From contig JAFUEE010000071.1 of the NCBI GenBank assembly GCA_017464085.1, positions 1 to 64,000 of the forward strand: a DNA stretch of 64,000 nt. The letters are read 5' to 3'. The notes under the pieces were generated by a model that worked only from the letters and a program-made list of their open reading frames with translations, was not told the origin of the DNA and made no database searches. The position numbers and the translations under genes are program-made. Positions 16,999-26,270 of this stretch are shown here, piece after piece. This DNA is from Pseudomonadota bacterium (lineage in GTDB: Bacteria; Myxococcota_A; Bradymonadia; UBA4248). Position 1 is the first letter of the stretch, and each line of letters begins with the position of its first letter.

Positions 16999-17304
16999 TC
17001 AAACATCAAGCCCCTTGACAAATTCGCTCAGCACTTCGCGGCTCGCGCCTTCCACGACGGGAACCTCCCCATCGAGCTCGGCGATATTGCCGGCCTCCAT
17101 CAGGGACACGCGCATCCGCGCATCCTCGCTTGCGCCAACTGCATATTCCAGCGATTTGTCATCATTCTCTGAAAGCCCATAATGCATGCGGATGACTTTT
17201 TCCTCCACAGGCTCAAGGAGATCATACGGACCTGACTCAGTCTTCTTCTCCGTTACGACTGCCGTGGATGTCTGAGTTGTTTTTTGGGTCTTGGTTTCCT
17301 TCAC
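16999..17304 (-). CDS. Stand-alone sigma-70 region 4-like small protein
   Basis: 101 residues from GTG 17304, with AGGAGA 8 bases upstream. Residues 1-28 are Lys/Thr-rich. Residues 30-77 align without gaps to region 4 of RpoD as I remember it: LEPVEEKVIRMHYGL against LTAREAKVLRMRFGI, then SLE...ARMRVSLMEAGNIAEL against TLE...TRERIRQIEAKALRKL, about 16 of 48 identical. The end (SREVLSEF) echoes SRSEVLRSF of RpoD. Regions 1-3 are absent, and several recognition-helix positions that contact the -35 element are changed to small or hydrophobic residues. It may bind RNA polymerase without binding promoters; function is inferred. Confidence 0.7.
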   Translation of the reverse strand: MKETKTQKTTQTSTAVVTEKKTESGPYDLLEPVEEKVIRMHYGLSENDDKSLEYAVGASEDARMRVSLMEAGNIAELDGEVPVVEGASREVLSEFVKGLDV

Positions 17305-17439
17305 GAGAATCTCTCCTTACTAAACAAGGTGCGCGAACATGCGACGCGAAGAAATTACGCCTGTTTCATAATAAATCAAATTTACTGGGAAATAAACAAC
17401 GCAACACGGCGCAGACATAAAAACTGCGCCGTCAAGCGC

Positions 17440-20301
17440 TCACTTCCACGCGCTCACTTTCTGCGCGATTCCCTGCCCAGACTGCGTCAGGCCGTCGTAA
17501 GGAAACACAAACCAGAGCTCATCCTGCTGATGCTCCGGATCCTGAAGCAGAATCAGCTCCAGCGGCTTCGGTATCCGGCTCTCCGAAAGGCGCCGCACGA
17601 GCTTGCTTGCCGTATATGCCCCAAAGAATGGGCGGTCATCCGTATCCACAAACACATTCACCGTGCTGTTCAGACCGGTCGCCAAATCGCGCGCCACAAC
17701 AAGGAACTGCCTCACGCCCGCATTCCACACAAATCGCGCATCCACCAGGCGTTCATTGCGGCCGGGCGTGAACGAAAAACCGATATGCGATTCATCGCTC
17801 AAAGGCATGTCGCCGCTCTTGTGCTCCGCGTCCGAGAATATCGCAAACACCGCGCCCTGCTTCTGAAGCCCCGCGCGATATTCAGGCGATATCAGCATCA
17901 GGTCATCGTGACCATCCAGATTGACATCAGCCGATTGATGAATGATGCGAAGCCCTGAACGGTTCTGCGGCGCAGAAATCCTTATCGTCGCGATATCCGG
18001 CGATTTCACGCTGTATGATTTCGGCACTCTCCCGCCCGCTGAATATATGCCATAAATCGTCGAACGCTCTTCTCCAGAGGCATCCGGCGTATGCGCCGCA
18101 TGCACGAACAGATCCGGTCGGCGGTCCAGGTTGAAATCGAGAATCTGCCAGTCATCGCCAAATTCCTCATTCATGAACCCTTCATATTGTATGACATCCC
18201 TGCCTGTCAGCTCGTGATAGCCGGGCTTGCGCTCCGACTTGCCCATCACGATGAACACGCTGCCGCTCACATCCAGGTCTATCCGGCGCTTCGGCGCGCC
18301 GATGATCAGATCATCATAGCCGTCCTGATTCAGGTCATACCATTCGAGCTTCGCGCCGAGCATCGAGGGCGCCTCGTTGCTGAGCACGAACGTCTGCGCC
18401 TCCGTCTTGAGCGTAGTCTCCGTCAGATTCAGCACGAGCGGCTGAGTGATCTCATCCGGCAAGGGTATCACCGCCACAAAGCCGACAGCCTTCTGCACCG
18501 GCATATCGGGCACGGCGATCGTCAGCTGCGGCTTGCCCGCAGGCGACTTCGAAAACGTAAAATCTGAAATCTGATACCCCGCAGGCCCAACAATCTGGAT
18601 GTCACAGTTCTCCGGCGAAGCAATCGCATAATCGCCATCGAGCGCGCGCCCCTCTTCCATCAGGCAGATCAGGCTCCTGCCTCGCATACCCTTCGGGGAA
18701 AACCAGGCGCGATAATCCTTGTCACGATAGCGCACACGGTGGATATCAGCCTGAAGCCCGCCCCCCTTGCTCGGCGCAAGCACGGTCATGAAGTTGTCTG
18801 AAAGCGCGCTCGACTGCGGCAGTTCCGAAAAATTACTGATGACCGCAAACGCGCCAGTCTGCTGGCGATGAAAGGGATCCGCGCCAATGCGCACAACCGC
18901 ATCGAACTTGTCATCCCCGTTGAGATCGCCAAACGCGCTTCCAAGGCCAAAATTCATAAAATCACCGCCGGCAACTTCAATATCCGCGCGTCCGCTGCCC
19001 TCGAGCATCTCGACGAAATGCTGACCGCCAAGGTACACGCTCATCGTACCCGCATTGAGATTTCCGGCCCCGGGCGCTGCAATCACCAGATCAGGCCGGC
19101 GGTCGCCGTTCACATCTGCCGACTGTATCCGATAGCCAAACTGACCGCCCTTGCCAGTAATCTGAAGCGAATTCGGCTGCTCACATGACTTTTCAGGCCA
19201 ATAATTCGCATCGATCACATAAACCGCACCCTCAGATTTCGGCCCTTTCACAAGCCTTCCGGGCGCAGACACCGCCAGATCGTCACGCCCATCCCCGGTA
19301 AAGTCACCAGCCGCAAGCGAATACCCATACTGTGCGCCCGCCTGGCTCCCGCTGATCCGTATCCCGACCTTCTCATCGACCTGAGAAAGATCGACATTCG
19401 TCCCGATATACTTATACGGCTGATATACAACCGTCACGCTCCCGCTCGCTTTGCTCCCCTGCGAGGCATCCAATGGCATCCCGAGCGCTATATCCGCAAT
19501 GCCATCATCGTTGAAATCCCCCACCGCGCAGGAATGCACTACCCGGATATGGCTCGACACCGGACGCGTCAGCATCGTCTTTCCATAAAGCTTGCTGCCG
19601 ACATCATAAGAAGCTTTGTCCCATTCGCGCCGCATCGTCAACATCACAATCTGGCTTGAGTTGTTCGCAAGATTTGGGTTGTACACGACCTGTGCGACCG
19701 CAAGGTCGTCAATGCCATCGCGGTTGAAATCCCCCACACATCCCTGAATTCCAAGACTTGAGCCATTCTCAGAAGAAACAAAAGACACCGCGCTCGCACC
19801 TTTCTGGTCTATATCATAAATGCCTTTCTCACGCGCCTGGCCGCCATAAATCACATACACAGCCCCTTTTGCGCCAGGCGCAGAGACCGCAATGTCCTTA
19901 AAGCCGTCGCCGTTGAAATCGCCGGTCAGGATATTCATGCCCAGCATGCCATTGGGCGTATGGCCGTCAAAGCGATAATCAAACGACAGCCAGTCTGTCA
20001 CATCCTTACGCCCCTCAAGCGGCATCTCCTTTTTGCCGCGAATCACATACACGCTTCCGGCAGACTGCACGCCGTTCGGGCTCGCGCCGGGCGCGCCAAA
20101 CACAAGGTCTTCAAGTCCATCGCCGTCTATATCCACAAGGACCGGGTCCATCAAGCGAGCGCCTGACTCCATGCTGTTTCCGCCAATGACACGCCCAGGC
20201 TCAAGCTGCCACTCTGACGCCTTACCTGCCCCCTCCCCATACGCCATTGACGACACCACAAGCATCGCTGCCACACCAAACGGAATCACTTTTCTTTTCA
20301 T
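17440..20301 (-). CDS. Secreted FG-GAP/integrin-alpha-type beta-propeller protein
   Basis: 953 residues with a cleavable signal peptide (about 1-22). Many FG-GAP units carry a DxDGDGxxD-type calcium loop and an AxPGA motif, for example DIDGDGLEDLVFGAPGA, DFNGDGFKDIAVSAPGA, DVNGDRRPDLVIAAPGA, DLNQDGYDDLIIGAPKR and DVNLDGHDDLMLISPEY. About seven units in the N-terminal half form one propeller; a less regular middle (about 490-620) leads to a further set. Such proteins are exported and often bind partners or carbohydrate at the surface. It starts 10 bp after the stop of the SurA-like lipoprotein gene and is probably co-transcribed. Confidence 0.92.
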   Translation of the reverse strand: MKRKVIPFGVAAMLVVSSMAYGEGAGKASEWQLEPGRVIGGNSMESGARLMDPVLVDIDGDGLEDLVFGAPGASPNGVQSAGSVYVIRGKKEMPLEGRKDVTDWLSFDYRFDGHTPNGMLGMNILTGDFNGDGFKDIAVSAPGAKGAVYVIYGGQAREKGIYDIDQKGASAVSFVSSENGSSLGIQGCVGDFNRDGIDDLAVAQVVYNPNLANNSSQIVMLTMRREWDKASYDVGSKLYGKTMLTRPVSSHIRVVHSCAVGDFNDDGIADIALGMPLDASQGSKASGSVTVVYQPYKYIGTNVDLSQVDEKVGIRISGSQAGAQYGYSLAAGDFTGDGRDDLAVSAPGRLVKGPKSEGAVYVIDANYWPEKSCEQPNSLQITGKGGQFGYRIQSADVNGDRRPDLVIAAPGAGNLNAGTMSVYLGGQHFVEMLEGSGRADIEVAGGDFMNFGLGSAFGDLNGDDKFDAVVRIGADPFHRQQTGAFAVISNFSELPQSSALSDNFMTVLAPSKGGGLQADIHRVRYRDKDYRAWFSPKGMRGRSLICLMEEGRALDGDYAIASPENCDIQIVGPAGYQISDFTFSKSPAGKPQLTIAVPDMPVQKAVGFVAVIPLPDEITQPLVLNLTETTLKTEAQTFVLSNEAPSMLGAKLEWYDLNQDGYDDLIIGAPKRRIDLDVSGSVFIVMGKSERKPGYHELTGRDVIQYEGFMNEEFGDDWQILDFNLDRRPDLFVHAAHTPDASGEERSTIYGIYSAGGRVPKSYSVKSPDIATIRISAPQNRSGLRIIHQSADVNLDGHDDLMLISPEYRAGLQKQGAVFAIFSDAEHKSGDMPLSDESHIGFSFTPGRNERLVDARFVWNAGVRQFLVVARDLATGLNSTVNVFVDTDDRPFFGAYTASKLVRRLSESRIPKPLELILLQDPEHQQDELWFVFPYDGLTQSGQGIAQKVSAWK

Positions 20302-20311
20302 CTATGCTTCC

Positions 20312-21799
20312 TCACCGAATCATCCCATTCGGCTGCAATACGCCATATTTTTCCTGCACCGGCTTGATGTTGAGCGACACCATGTTCGGCATCGCATTCT
20401 CCAGCCATGACACTACTAGACTGTACGATTTATCTCCAACTTTTCGGGTCTGCCAGGCTTCCTTCTGCGCTTCAAACGCGCCTTCCTTTGGCACTGAAAT
20501 CTCCATCACACGGAAAACATACACACGCCCTCCGTCTATGATCGGATTGGAATAAAGCAACGTCTCTCCTTCATGAAGCTCAGAAAGCGCCTTTAAAACT
20601 CTCGCGCTCTCCATTACGGCTTTGTCCGACAACTCGATATGCGTCATCTCTTTGAACAGCCTATACCTGCCGCCATTCGCCTCCGTGACACGCTTCAGAT
20701 CGGCATCTTCTGCCTCAAGTGCCGGCTTCAGAACAGCCATCAAACGCGGGGAAGGCTCTACTGCATGCATCACCGCAGCACCTATGTATTGACGGTCTTT
20801 ATCGTCTTTGATGTTTCTTTTCTGCGGCGGCACGACTTCCTGAAGCACCCAGACTTCTTCACTCCCTTGCGCATGAATCACCTCAGACACGCCCCCAACA
20901 GGCATCCTGAACGCCCACGAAAGCTCGTCAGTCCGTTCCACATCATAAAGCGCATCCCGCGTGTTGAGCACCTCGCAAGCAGCATCAGACTCGCACTGCC
21001 CAAGCGCCTCATCCAACCCGCGAATAGCCGTCTTGCGAAGCTCAGACGCGCGCAAGCGCGCCGCATCCAGCCCCTCACTTGCATTCTCATAGCCATACGC
21101 CATGCGCACGAACTTCGCATGCGGCGGCGCCATCATCACTTCCTGATGCACGCCGATATATGCCGAAAACACCTCCTCATGCGTCTTCAACCAAGCATCG
21201 ACATCTTCCGGTGACGGCGCATTATCAAAGTCAGAGACCTCTACGGTATAGCGCCGAAAATCCGTCTCAAACATACGGCGAGCAACAGAATCAGAAAGTG
21301 TCGACACAAGAACACGCTGCAGAGTAGGCATTAGCAGCGAAAGCTCTACAATCCTCCCAAGCTCAGCCTCTTTCACGCCAATTTTTGACGCCAGCTCAGG
21401 CTCGCTCTGCGCATTATGCCGAACGAGCGCCGCGCGCAGCGCTGCCTGCTTGTCTGATGCCAGAAATTCTGCCCCCCCCTGATCTATCGCATCAGACATC
21501 AATTTCATCTGCAGACAGCGCTGAATCTCGTCATGCTGAAAACGCGGATTTGCCAACGCACGCTTGGAATAAAGCTGCCCCTCAAATGCATGCACTGCCA
21601 CACATTGCTCATAATCCGAAAGCGTTAAACGAACCGCATCCGACGATACGATCACTGCATCCGACGCATCCTGCGGCACAGCTACTTCCGGCGCATGCGC
21701 ATCTGCAGACGGCGCATTCTCCTGCGCCGGTCTCTCCGCCCTGCTACACGATGCGAGCATCAACCCCATCGCCACTATTGCCATCCATTTCTTTTGCAT
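20312..21799 (-). CDS. SurA/PpiD-like periplasmic lipoprotein
   Basis: 495 residues. Lipobox LASC follows the signal peptide, and an Ala/Pro-rich linker leads to a helical chaperone-like region (about 55-190). Two regions resemble degenerate parvulin (PpiC) domains: SWAFRMPVGGVSEVIHAQGSEEVWVLQEV (about 280-315) and LHEGETLLYSNPIIDGGRVYVFRVMEI (about 415-445). The usual catalytic signatures are not clear, so chaperone rather than isomerase activity is likely. Its pairing with the FG-GAP gene suggests, as inference, help in folding or exporting that protein. Confidence 0.7.
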   Translation of the reverse strand: MQKKWMAIVAMGLMLASCSRAERPAQENAPSADAHAPEVAVPQDASDAVIVSSDAVRLTLSDYEQCVAVHAFEGQLYSKRALANPRFQHDEIQRCLQMKLMSDAIDQGGAEFLASDKQAALRAALVRHNAQSEPELASKIGVKEAELGRIVELSLLMPTLQRVLVSTLSDSVARRMFETDFRRYTVEVSDFDNAPSPEDVDAWLKTHEEVFSAYIGVHQEVMMAPPHAKFVRMAYGYENASEGLDAARLRASELRKTAIRGLDEALGQCESDAACEVLNTRDALYDVERTDELSWAFRMPVGGVSEVIHAQGSEEVWVLQEVVPPQKRNIKDDKDRQYIGAAVMHAVEPSPRLMAVLKPALEAEDADLKRVTEANGGRYRLFKEMTHIELSDKAVMESARVLKALSELHEGETLLYSNPIIDGGRVYVFRVMEISVPKEGAFEAQKEAWQTRKVGDKSYSLVVSWLENAMPNMVSLNIKPVQEKYGVLQPNGMIR

Positions 21800-22021
21800 C
21801 TCAAACTCTCCTCAGGAAGCCTAACGCTTCCCAAACCTTTCTTCTTTCCCATCTTATGACGTTTTGTGCAAAAAAAACATGACATGACACTGCAAAAAAT
21901 TACCAACTCGCTTTCCCCATTCACCTCAAACCATAATCCCACCAAACAAACTCGCCAAAATCAAAACCCTCCCCAAACAAACTCACCAAAATCAAAAACC
22001 ACCAAAATCCAAACTTCCCAA
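21800..22021. other. Non-coding gap
   Basis: The upstream region of the SurA-like gene. Its distal part is C- and A-rich with low complexity (runs of CCAAA and AAAC). I see no gene and no convincing promoter. Confidence 0.5.
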
Positions 22022-22023
22022 AC

Positions 22024-22093
22024 ATGCCTTTCTTTCGGGAGGGGGTGTGGGGGAACCCCTTTCTTTGGGCACCAAAGAAAGGGGTTCCCCCAC
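22024..22093. repeat. Long GCA-loop hairpin, copy B
   Basis: A perfect 22-bp inverted repeat has arms at 22047-22068 and 22072-22093 and loop GCA at 22069-22071. The same flank (ATGCCTTTCTTT followed by GGGGGTGTGG) occurs as in copy A at 4880-4951. It lies 12 bp beyond the xerD stop codon. Confidence 0.9.
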
Positions 22094-22105
22094 CAAAAAT
22101 AAAAT

Positions 22106-23023
22106 CTACCGATGCATCCTCGGATGATGTTCGGTAAAAATCTGCTTCATGCGCTCGCGCGAAACGTGGGTATAGATCTGCGTCGAAGAGATATCCGCAT
22201 GCCCCAGCATTTCCTGAACGGCCAGCAAGTCTGCCCCATGCGAAATCAGATGTGTCGCGAACGTGTGCCGTAGTTTGTGCGGCGATAGCTCCTTGCGGAT
22301 GCCGGCTTCAAGCGCATATTTCTTCAGATTTTTCCAAAACCCTTGACGTGTCATGCCACCGCCGCGCCGTGTCACAAAGAGGACATTCACTTCAGACATA
22401 CATTTTTCAAGCAATTGCGGCCGGCTATATTCTAAGTAACGGCTGACCCACTGATGCGCGCATTCCCCCATAGGAATCACGCGGTCTTTGCTGCCCTTGC
22501 CATGTGCAGTCACGCATCCGCTGTCCAGGTCAAGGTCGCGCACCCCCAGCCCGACAAGTTCCGACACGCGAAGCCCGGTTGCATACAGCAGTTCAATCAT
22601 CGCCCGGTCACGCAATCCCTCGGGCGATCCACAGTCCGGCGCATTCAGAAGGCTCTCCACTTCCTGCTCATTCAAATACACCGGATCTTTCTGCGCATAC
22701 CTCGGAATGTCGATATGCTCACATGGGCTTTCCTCAATCACCCCATCCCCCACTAAAAAATTCATCCACTGCCGAATACTCACCAAATTTCTTGCCAAAG
22801 ACCGCGATTTCAGCGTTCCATCTTCCTCCCCATCCAGCCTGGATTCAAGATATTCGCGTATCAGATCCTCGCTGATTTCCGACACTTCCGTACATCCATG
22901 TTCGGAGAGAAATCCGTTCAGGCACTTCAGGTCTCGTCCGTAAGATGCCTGCGTGTTTTTCGCAAGCCCGCGCTCCACCTTCAGATGCGTCAAAAAAGCC
23001 CTCAAACCCTCTTCAAGCGTCAT
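22106..23023 (-). CDS. xerD: Tyrosine recombinase XerD
   Basis: 305 residues. An N-terminal SAM-like core-binding domain (about 5-90) precedes a catalytic domain with Arg in ATGLRVSEL, Lys in GKGSKDR, His249-x-x-Arg252 (HKLRH), His275 (LGHAD) and Tyr284 (QIYTH). The C-terminus RERMKQIFTEHHPR resembles XerD rather than XerC. XerD with XerC resolves chromosome dimers at dif. ATG 23023 is preceded by GGAG; the frame extends to a TTG at 23044. No dif site or XerC is seen here. Confidence 0.92.
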   Translation of the reverse strand: MTLEEGLRAFLTHLKVERGLAKNTQASYGRDLKCLNGFLSEHGCTEVSEISEDLIREYLESRLDGEEDGTLKSRSLARNLVSIRQWMNFLVGDGVIEESPCEHIDIPRYAQKDPVYLNEQEVESLLNAPDCGSPEGLRDRAMIELLYATGLRVSELVGLGVRDLDLDSGCVTAHGKGSKDRVIPMGECAHQWVSRYLEYSRPQLLEKCMSEVNVLFVTRRGGGMTRQGFWKNLKKYALEAGIRKELSPHKLRHTFATHLISHGADLLAVQEMLGHADISSTQIYTHVSRERMKQIFTEHHPRMHR

Positions 23024-23170
23024 CTCGCTATGCTCCGATTGCAAATCTCATCAATTTATGACAAAAAGCGCGCCGCCCGGAAATGACTGCCGGCATCGCC
23101 CTGCCGATTTTCCCGCGACACTTCAAATTGTCAATTTTTCAATATCACTCAGAACATAAGGATTTCCGCC

Positions 23171-23731
23171 ATGGCGCGAAGCATTCATCAGCCCCTCATC
23201 TGGATCGATTGCGAGATGACCGGCCTAGACACTCGCAAAGACCGCATCATCGAAATCGCCACGCTCATCACCGACTCCGAGCTCAACATCATCGCCGAAG
23301 GCCCAGAAATCGCCGTCAAACGCCCTCAGTCGCTTCTCGACACCATGGACGACTGGAACACCAAGCATCACACGCAGTCCGGCCTTGTCGACCGTGTCCT
23401 CAATTCCGACATCGACATCGAAGCCGCAGACCGCCTCACATTCGAATTCATCTCGCAACACACCGAGCCCCACGCCGCCCCCCTCTGCGGCAACTCCGTC
23501 TGGCAAGACCGACGCTTCATCGACCTCGAAATGCCACTCACCGCGCACCATCTCTACTACCGCAACGTCGATGTCTCCTCATTCAAAGAGATGGCGCGCC
23601 GCTGGTTCCCAAAACTCGAGCCCTACAAAAAAGAAAATCATCACCGCGCCCTCGACGACATCCGCGAATCCATCGAAGAACTCAAATACTACCGCAAAAT
23701 GATCTTCGTCCCCCAATTCCCCATTCAATGA
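23171..23731 (+). CDS. orn: Oligoribonuclease
   Basis: 186 residues, the usual length (E. coli Orn is about 181). It is a DEDDh 3'-5' exonuclease: IDCEMTGLD supplies the first acidic pair, GNSVWQDRRFID the third Asp, and ENHHRALDDIRES the His and last Asp. It degrades 2-5 nt RNAs to nucleotides, including pGpG from c-di-GMP turnover. An AAGGA Shine-Dalgarno lies before ATG 23171. It is divergent from xerD. Confidence 0.96.
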   Translation: MARSIHQPLIWIDCEMTGLDTRKDRIIEIATLITDSELNIIAEGPEIAVKRPQSLLDTMDDWNTKHHTQSGLVDRVLNSDIDIEAADRLTFEFISQHTEPHAAPLCGNSVWQDRRFIDLEMPLTAHHLYYRNVDVSSFKEMARRWFPKLEPYKKENHHRALDDIRESIEELKYYRKMIFVPQFPIQ

Positions 23732-23840
23732 CGCCATCCTCGCGCAGAGCCCTCATATTTCTTGCGCTGCGCGACTTCGCGTCACATGCGTCGGCTGAAT
23801 CCCCTATCATTAATATAGCTTTATACAGCTTCATTTTTAT

Positions 23841-23938
23841 CCGTGCCGCCCGTCCCGGACGGCACGGCTGACCGCTATGCCTCCGGCATACACGGTCAGA
23901 ACGCCCTTGCGGTCGCTATGCCTTCGGCATACGCGCCC
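23841..23938. repeat. Hairpin cluster after orn, including two C-form copies
   Basis: 23841-23867 is a plain hairpin (CCGTGCCG/CGGCACGG). C-form copies follow: 23868-23899 (outer CTGACCG/CGGTCAG, inner TATGCC/GGCATA, triloop TCC, unpaired C23891) and 23911-23938 (inner TATGCC/GGCATA at 23917-23931, triloop TTC). The remaining part of the 398-bp gap to 24130 shows no gene and becomes AT-rich. Confidence 0.8.
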
Positions 23939-24129
23939 GAATCAGTGCAACCAACGGAAAACCTGCATCTTCGATGCAAAACTATGATTTGACATGCCCA
24001 AGCTCCCCAAGCACACCAATTGTTTATCTAACATTTTCCAAAGGGAATTAAAGCCATTTCTAATTAATCTTGACCATATCAATTTATACAAACATCAGTC
24101 CAACCAAAACACATAAAAGGAAAAAAGTA

Positions 24130-24666
24130 ATGAATATAAGCATCTCAGAACTAAATATATATATTGAACACGGATATGAAATAGAATTTTCATATCTTGG
24201 GCAACAATACGCTATTGTCCATACAGAGACCGAGGAAGAACTTTTGAGCTTCGACAAAATGGAGGATCATCAATGGCGAAAACTTCATCAAGCCACCACA
24301 TTTGATGAATTGTGCTCAATGATCTCTATCGAAAGCTCCCCATTTGAAATCATTTGGCCCAAAGCTACAGACATTAGTATCGAAAAAATATCTTTAATCA
24401 CACTCATTCGCACGCTGCAATTTGGGGAGCTCGAGTTCAGGGTACATCACAAACGCTACTTTGCTGAGGGCGCTTCCGGAGGATATTATTGCATATCTCT
24501 TGACGAAATAGACGAGAATGGCGATACCATGTGTCATAGTTTTGAAGCAAAGCCATCTGCAAAGAGTTTCGATATGTTCATGAATGCACGTTTGTTTGAC
24601 GGAATGACATTCAAAGAAGCATACAACGAAATGACAATTATCAAAGGCGTATTCTTCGAGGAATAA
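24130..24666 (+). CDS. AT-rich orphan, unknown function
   Basis: 178 residues from ATG 24130, preceded by AGGAAAA. It has no signal peptide or membrane segment; the product is acidic and mixed alpha/beta with many Ile, Glu and Tyr. The N-terminal segment EIEFSYLGQQYAI resembles small proteins I associate with Firmicutes and Bacteroidota, but I cannot name a family. Codon third positions are AT-rich, unlike the neighbours, suggesting recent transfer. Confidence 0.75.
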   Translation: MNISISELNIYIEHGYEIEFSYLGQQYAIVHTETEEELLSFDKMEDHQWRKLHQATTFDELCSMISIESSPFEIIWPKATDISIEKISLITLIRTLQFGELEFRVHHKRYFAEGASGGYYCISLDEIDENGDTMCHSFEAKPSAKSFDMFMNARLFDGMTFKEAYNEMTIIKGVFFEE

Positions 24667-24741
24667 AAATAATAACAATAATACCTGTTACACCATGCTA
24701 CAGGCATCAACCACTCTTAATATCAGTATTCCATCCAAACA

Positions 24742-25200
24742 TTACTCCGGCACGCACGAGCCTTCATCCGTCCGCACATACCCAGGCTTGCAGTCAAAAT
24801 CGCAGATCATCCCCTCAAAGCCGTTGTCCAGACAAACCGGCACCATCGTCGCCTCGTCCGCAACCTTGCAATTCGCCAGATCGCTTTCCGTGCATTGCGT
24901 GCAATAGGCATCATACACCGTCCCATCCTTGAGCTTCGCCTCGTGACACACAAGCCCTTCCGACGCGCAATCATACGTCCCAAGATTCGAGCCGCTTTCA
25001 TCCACCCATTCCGCGCCAGATTTGCACACGACCCGCGTGCGCCCCGCACACTTGTACACATCATCCGTCACCGCAGGATCACACCGCGCGACTTCAACAC
25101 CAGGCTGCCCTGTGTCCGTTTCGCTTCCTGTCCCCTCACTGCTCTCCCCACATCCCGCCGTACACAGCGCGATCACGCCCAGCATCCAAAACTTTCTCAT
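24742..25200 (-). CDS. Small Cys-rich lipoprotein
   Basis: 152 residues. Lipobox TAGC follows the signal peptide, and GGAGAGG directly precedes the ATG. The mature part has about 12 Cys in pairs (CDPAV...YKCAGRTRVVC, DCASEGLVC, CTQCTESDLANC, VCLDNGFEGMICDFDC, SCVPE), implying an extracytoplasmic disulfide-knotted domain. The module style matches the repeat unit in the 26574-28082 protein. Function is unknown. Confidence 0.85.
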   Translation of the reverse strand: MRKFWMLGVIALCTAGCGESSEGTGSETDTGQPGVEVARCDPAVTDDVYKCAGRTRVVCKSGAEWVDESGSNLGTYDCASEGLVCHEAKLKDGTVYDAYCTQCTESDLANCKVADEATMVPVCLDNGFEGMICDFDCKPGYVRTDEGSCVPE

Positions 25201-25317
25201 CCTCTCCCCTCCGCAGCACTGCCATCGCCCTGTGCTTCATTTACCTTGCAGCTCATCCCAGCCACATGCCAGACGCCCGCGCCTTGATGATAACACAGAT
25301 TTCCCAGCAAAGCCCCG

Positions 25318-26157
25318 CTATTCTTCCTGATTTGCCGAAAACGATATCCCCTGCGTCAAAACGGTCAGCCTGCATCGGTCATACGTCAGGTTTTCACCAC
25401 GTCCGACGCTCACATCATATTCCAAAATAAACTTGTCCATCCGCTCGCTGACCTGAGGGGCATACGGCGGCTTCTCCCCATCTGGATTTCCGGCCTCATA
25501 CTCAGAATGCCCAAACGCCACTGTCGAAACCGCACTCGCGATTTCCCCCACAAATCTCCCCTGCTCACTCGCACCTTTTTTAGGAAATGCCGCAACAAGC
25601 GCATCAAACAAAGGCTTCGCGCGCCTGAAATCCCCCGCCTGAATCACATGTTTTTCCGCCATGTTCACCAAAAACGAACGGGGCTTCATCAAACCGAGAA
25701 CTGCGCCGCCCGGATCTTTGAATTCCTCTGGTTCAAATATGATCTGGTACCAGTCGCCAAAATGCCGCGATTCTTTTTTCATCACGCCGTCATAGCCAGC
25801 TTCCGATCTGACGATATTCTTCGCCTCCTCATAGAGCGCCACCTGCGCAGCGTCAGCCTTTCCCATCAGTTCATAAGCCCAATCCTCGGGCAACTTGGCC
25901 ATGTCACCGACATCAGTCTCATCGCTTCCTTCAGGTGCCGCTGCGGTTTCTTCACGAACGACATCCGCTGTATCCTCAGGTTTTGCCAGGACATCGGACG
26001 GCGCGTGGTCAGCGTCCACCACTGTTTCCGACGAACGCGACGATGCATCCCTATTCCCCGGGTTCTGCCCGCTCTCCGCCTGCGTCATCGCATGACATCC
26101 CCAAGCCAATATCAAACCAAATGCCGCAATCAAGCCTTTCCAATACCCATGTTTCAT
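25318..26157 (-). CDS. Lipoprotein with acidic linker, unknown function
   Basis: 279 residues. Lipobox AWGC follows the signal peptide, and AGGAGGG precedes the ATG. Residues 22-95 are a polar, acidic, probably disordered linker; residues 96-275 form a globular alpha/beta domain (EEAKNIVRSEAG, WYQIIFEPEEFKDP, MKPRSFLVNMAEKHV). No catalytic motif is recognised. It lies upstream of, and co-directional with, the Cys-rich lipoprotein at 24742-25200. Confidence 0.8.
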   Translation of the reverse strand: MKHGYWKGLIAAFGLILAWGCHAMTQAESGQNPGNRDASSRSSETVVDADHAPSDVLAKPEDTADVVREETAAAPEGSDETDVGDMAKLPEDWAYELMGKADAAQVALYEEAKNIVRSEAGYDGVMKKESRHFGDWYQIIFEPEEFKDPGGAVLGLMKPRSFLVNMAEKHVIQAGDFRRAKPLFDALVAAFPKKGASEQGRFVGEIASAVSTVAFGHSEYEAGNPDGEKPPYAPQVSERMDKFILEYDVSVGRGENLTYDRCRLTVLTQGISFSANQEE

Positions 26158-26270
26158 AAGCCCTCCTATGCAATCAGGGTTTGCCTCGTAGTTCTAACAC
26201 AGGCTCGTATTTCACAAAAGCCGACAAGGATGCGAAGACGCATTTTTCGTCCGCCCACAGAAACGGTGTG

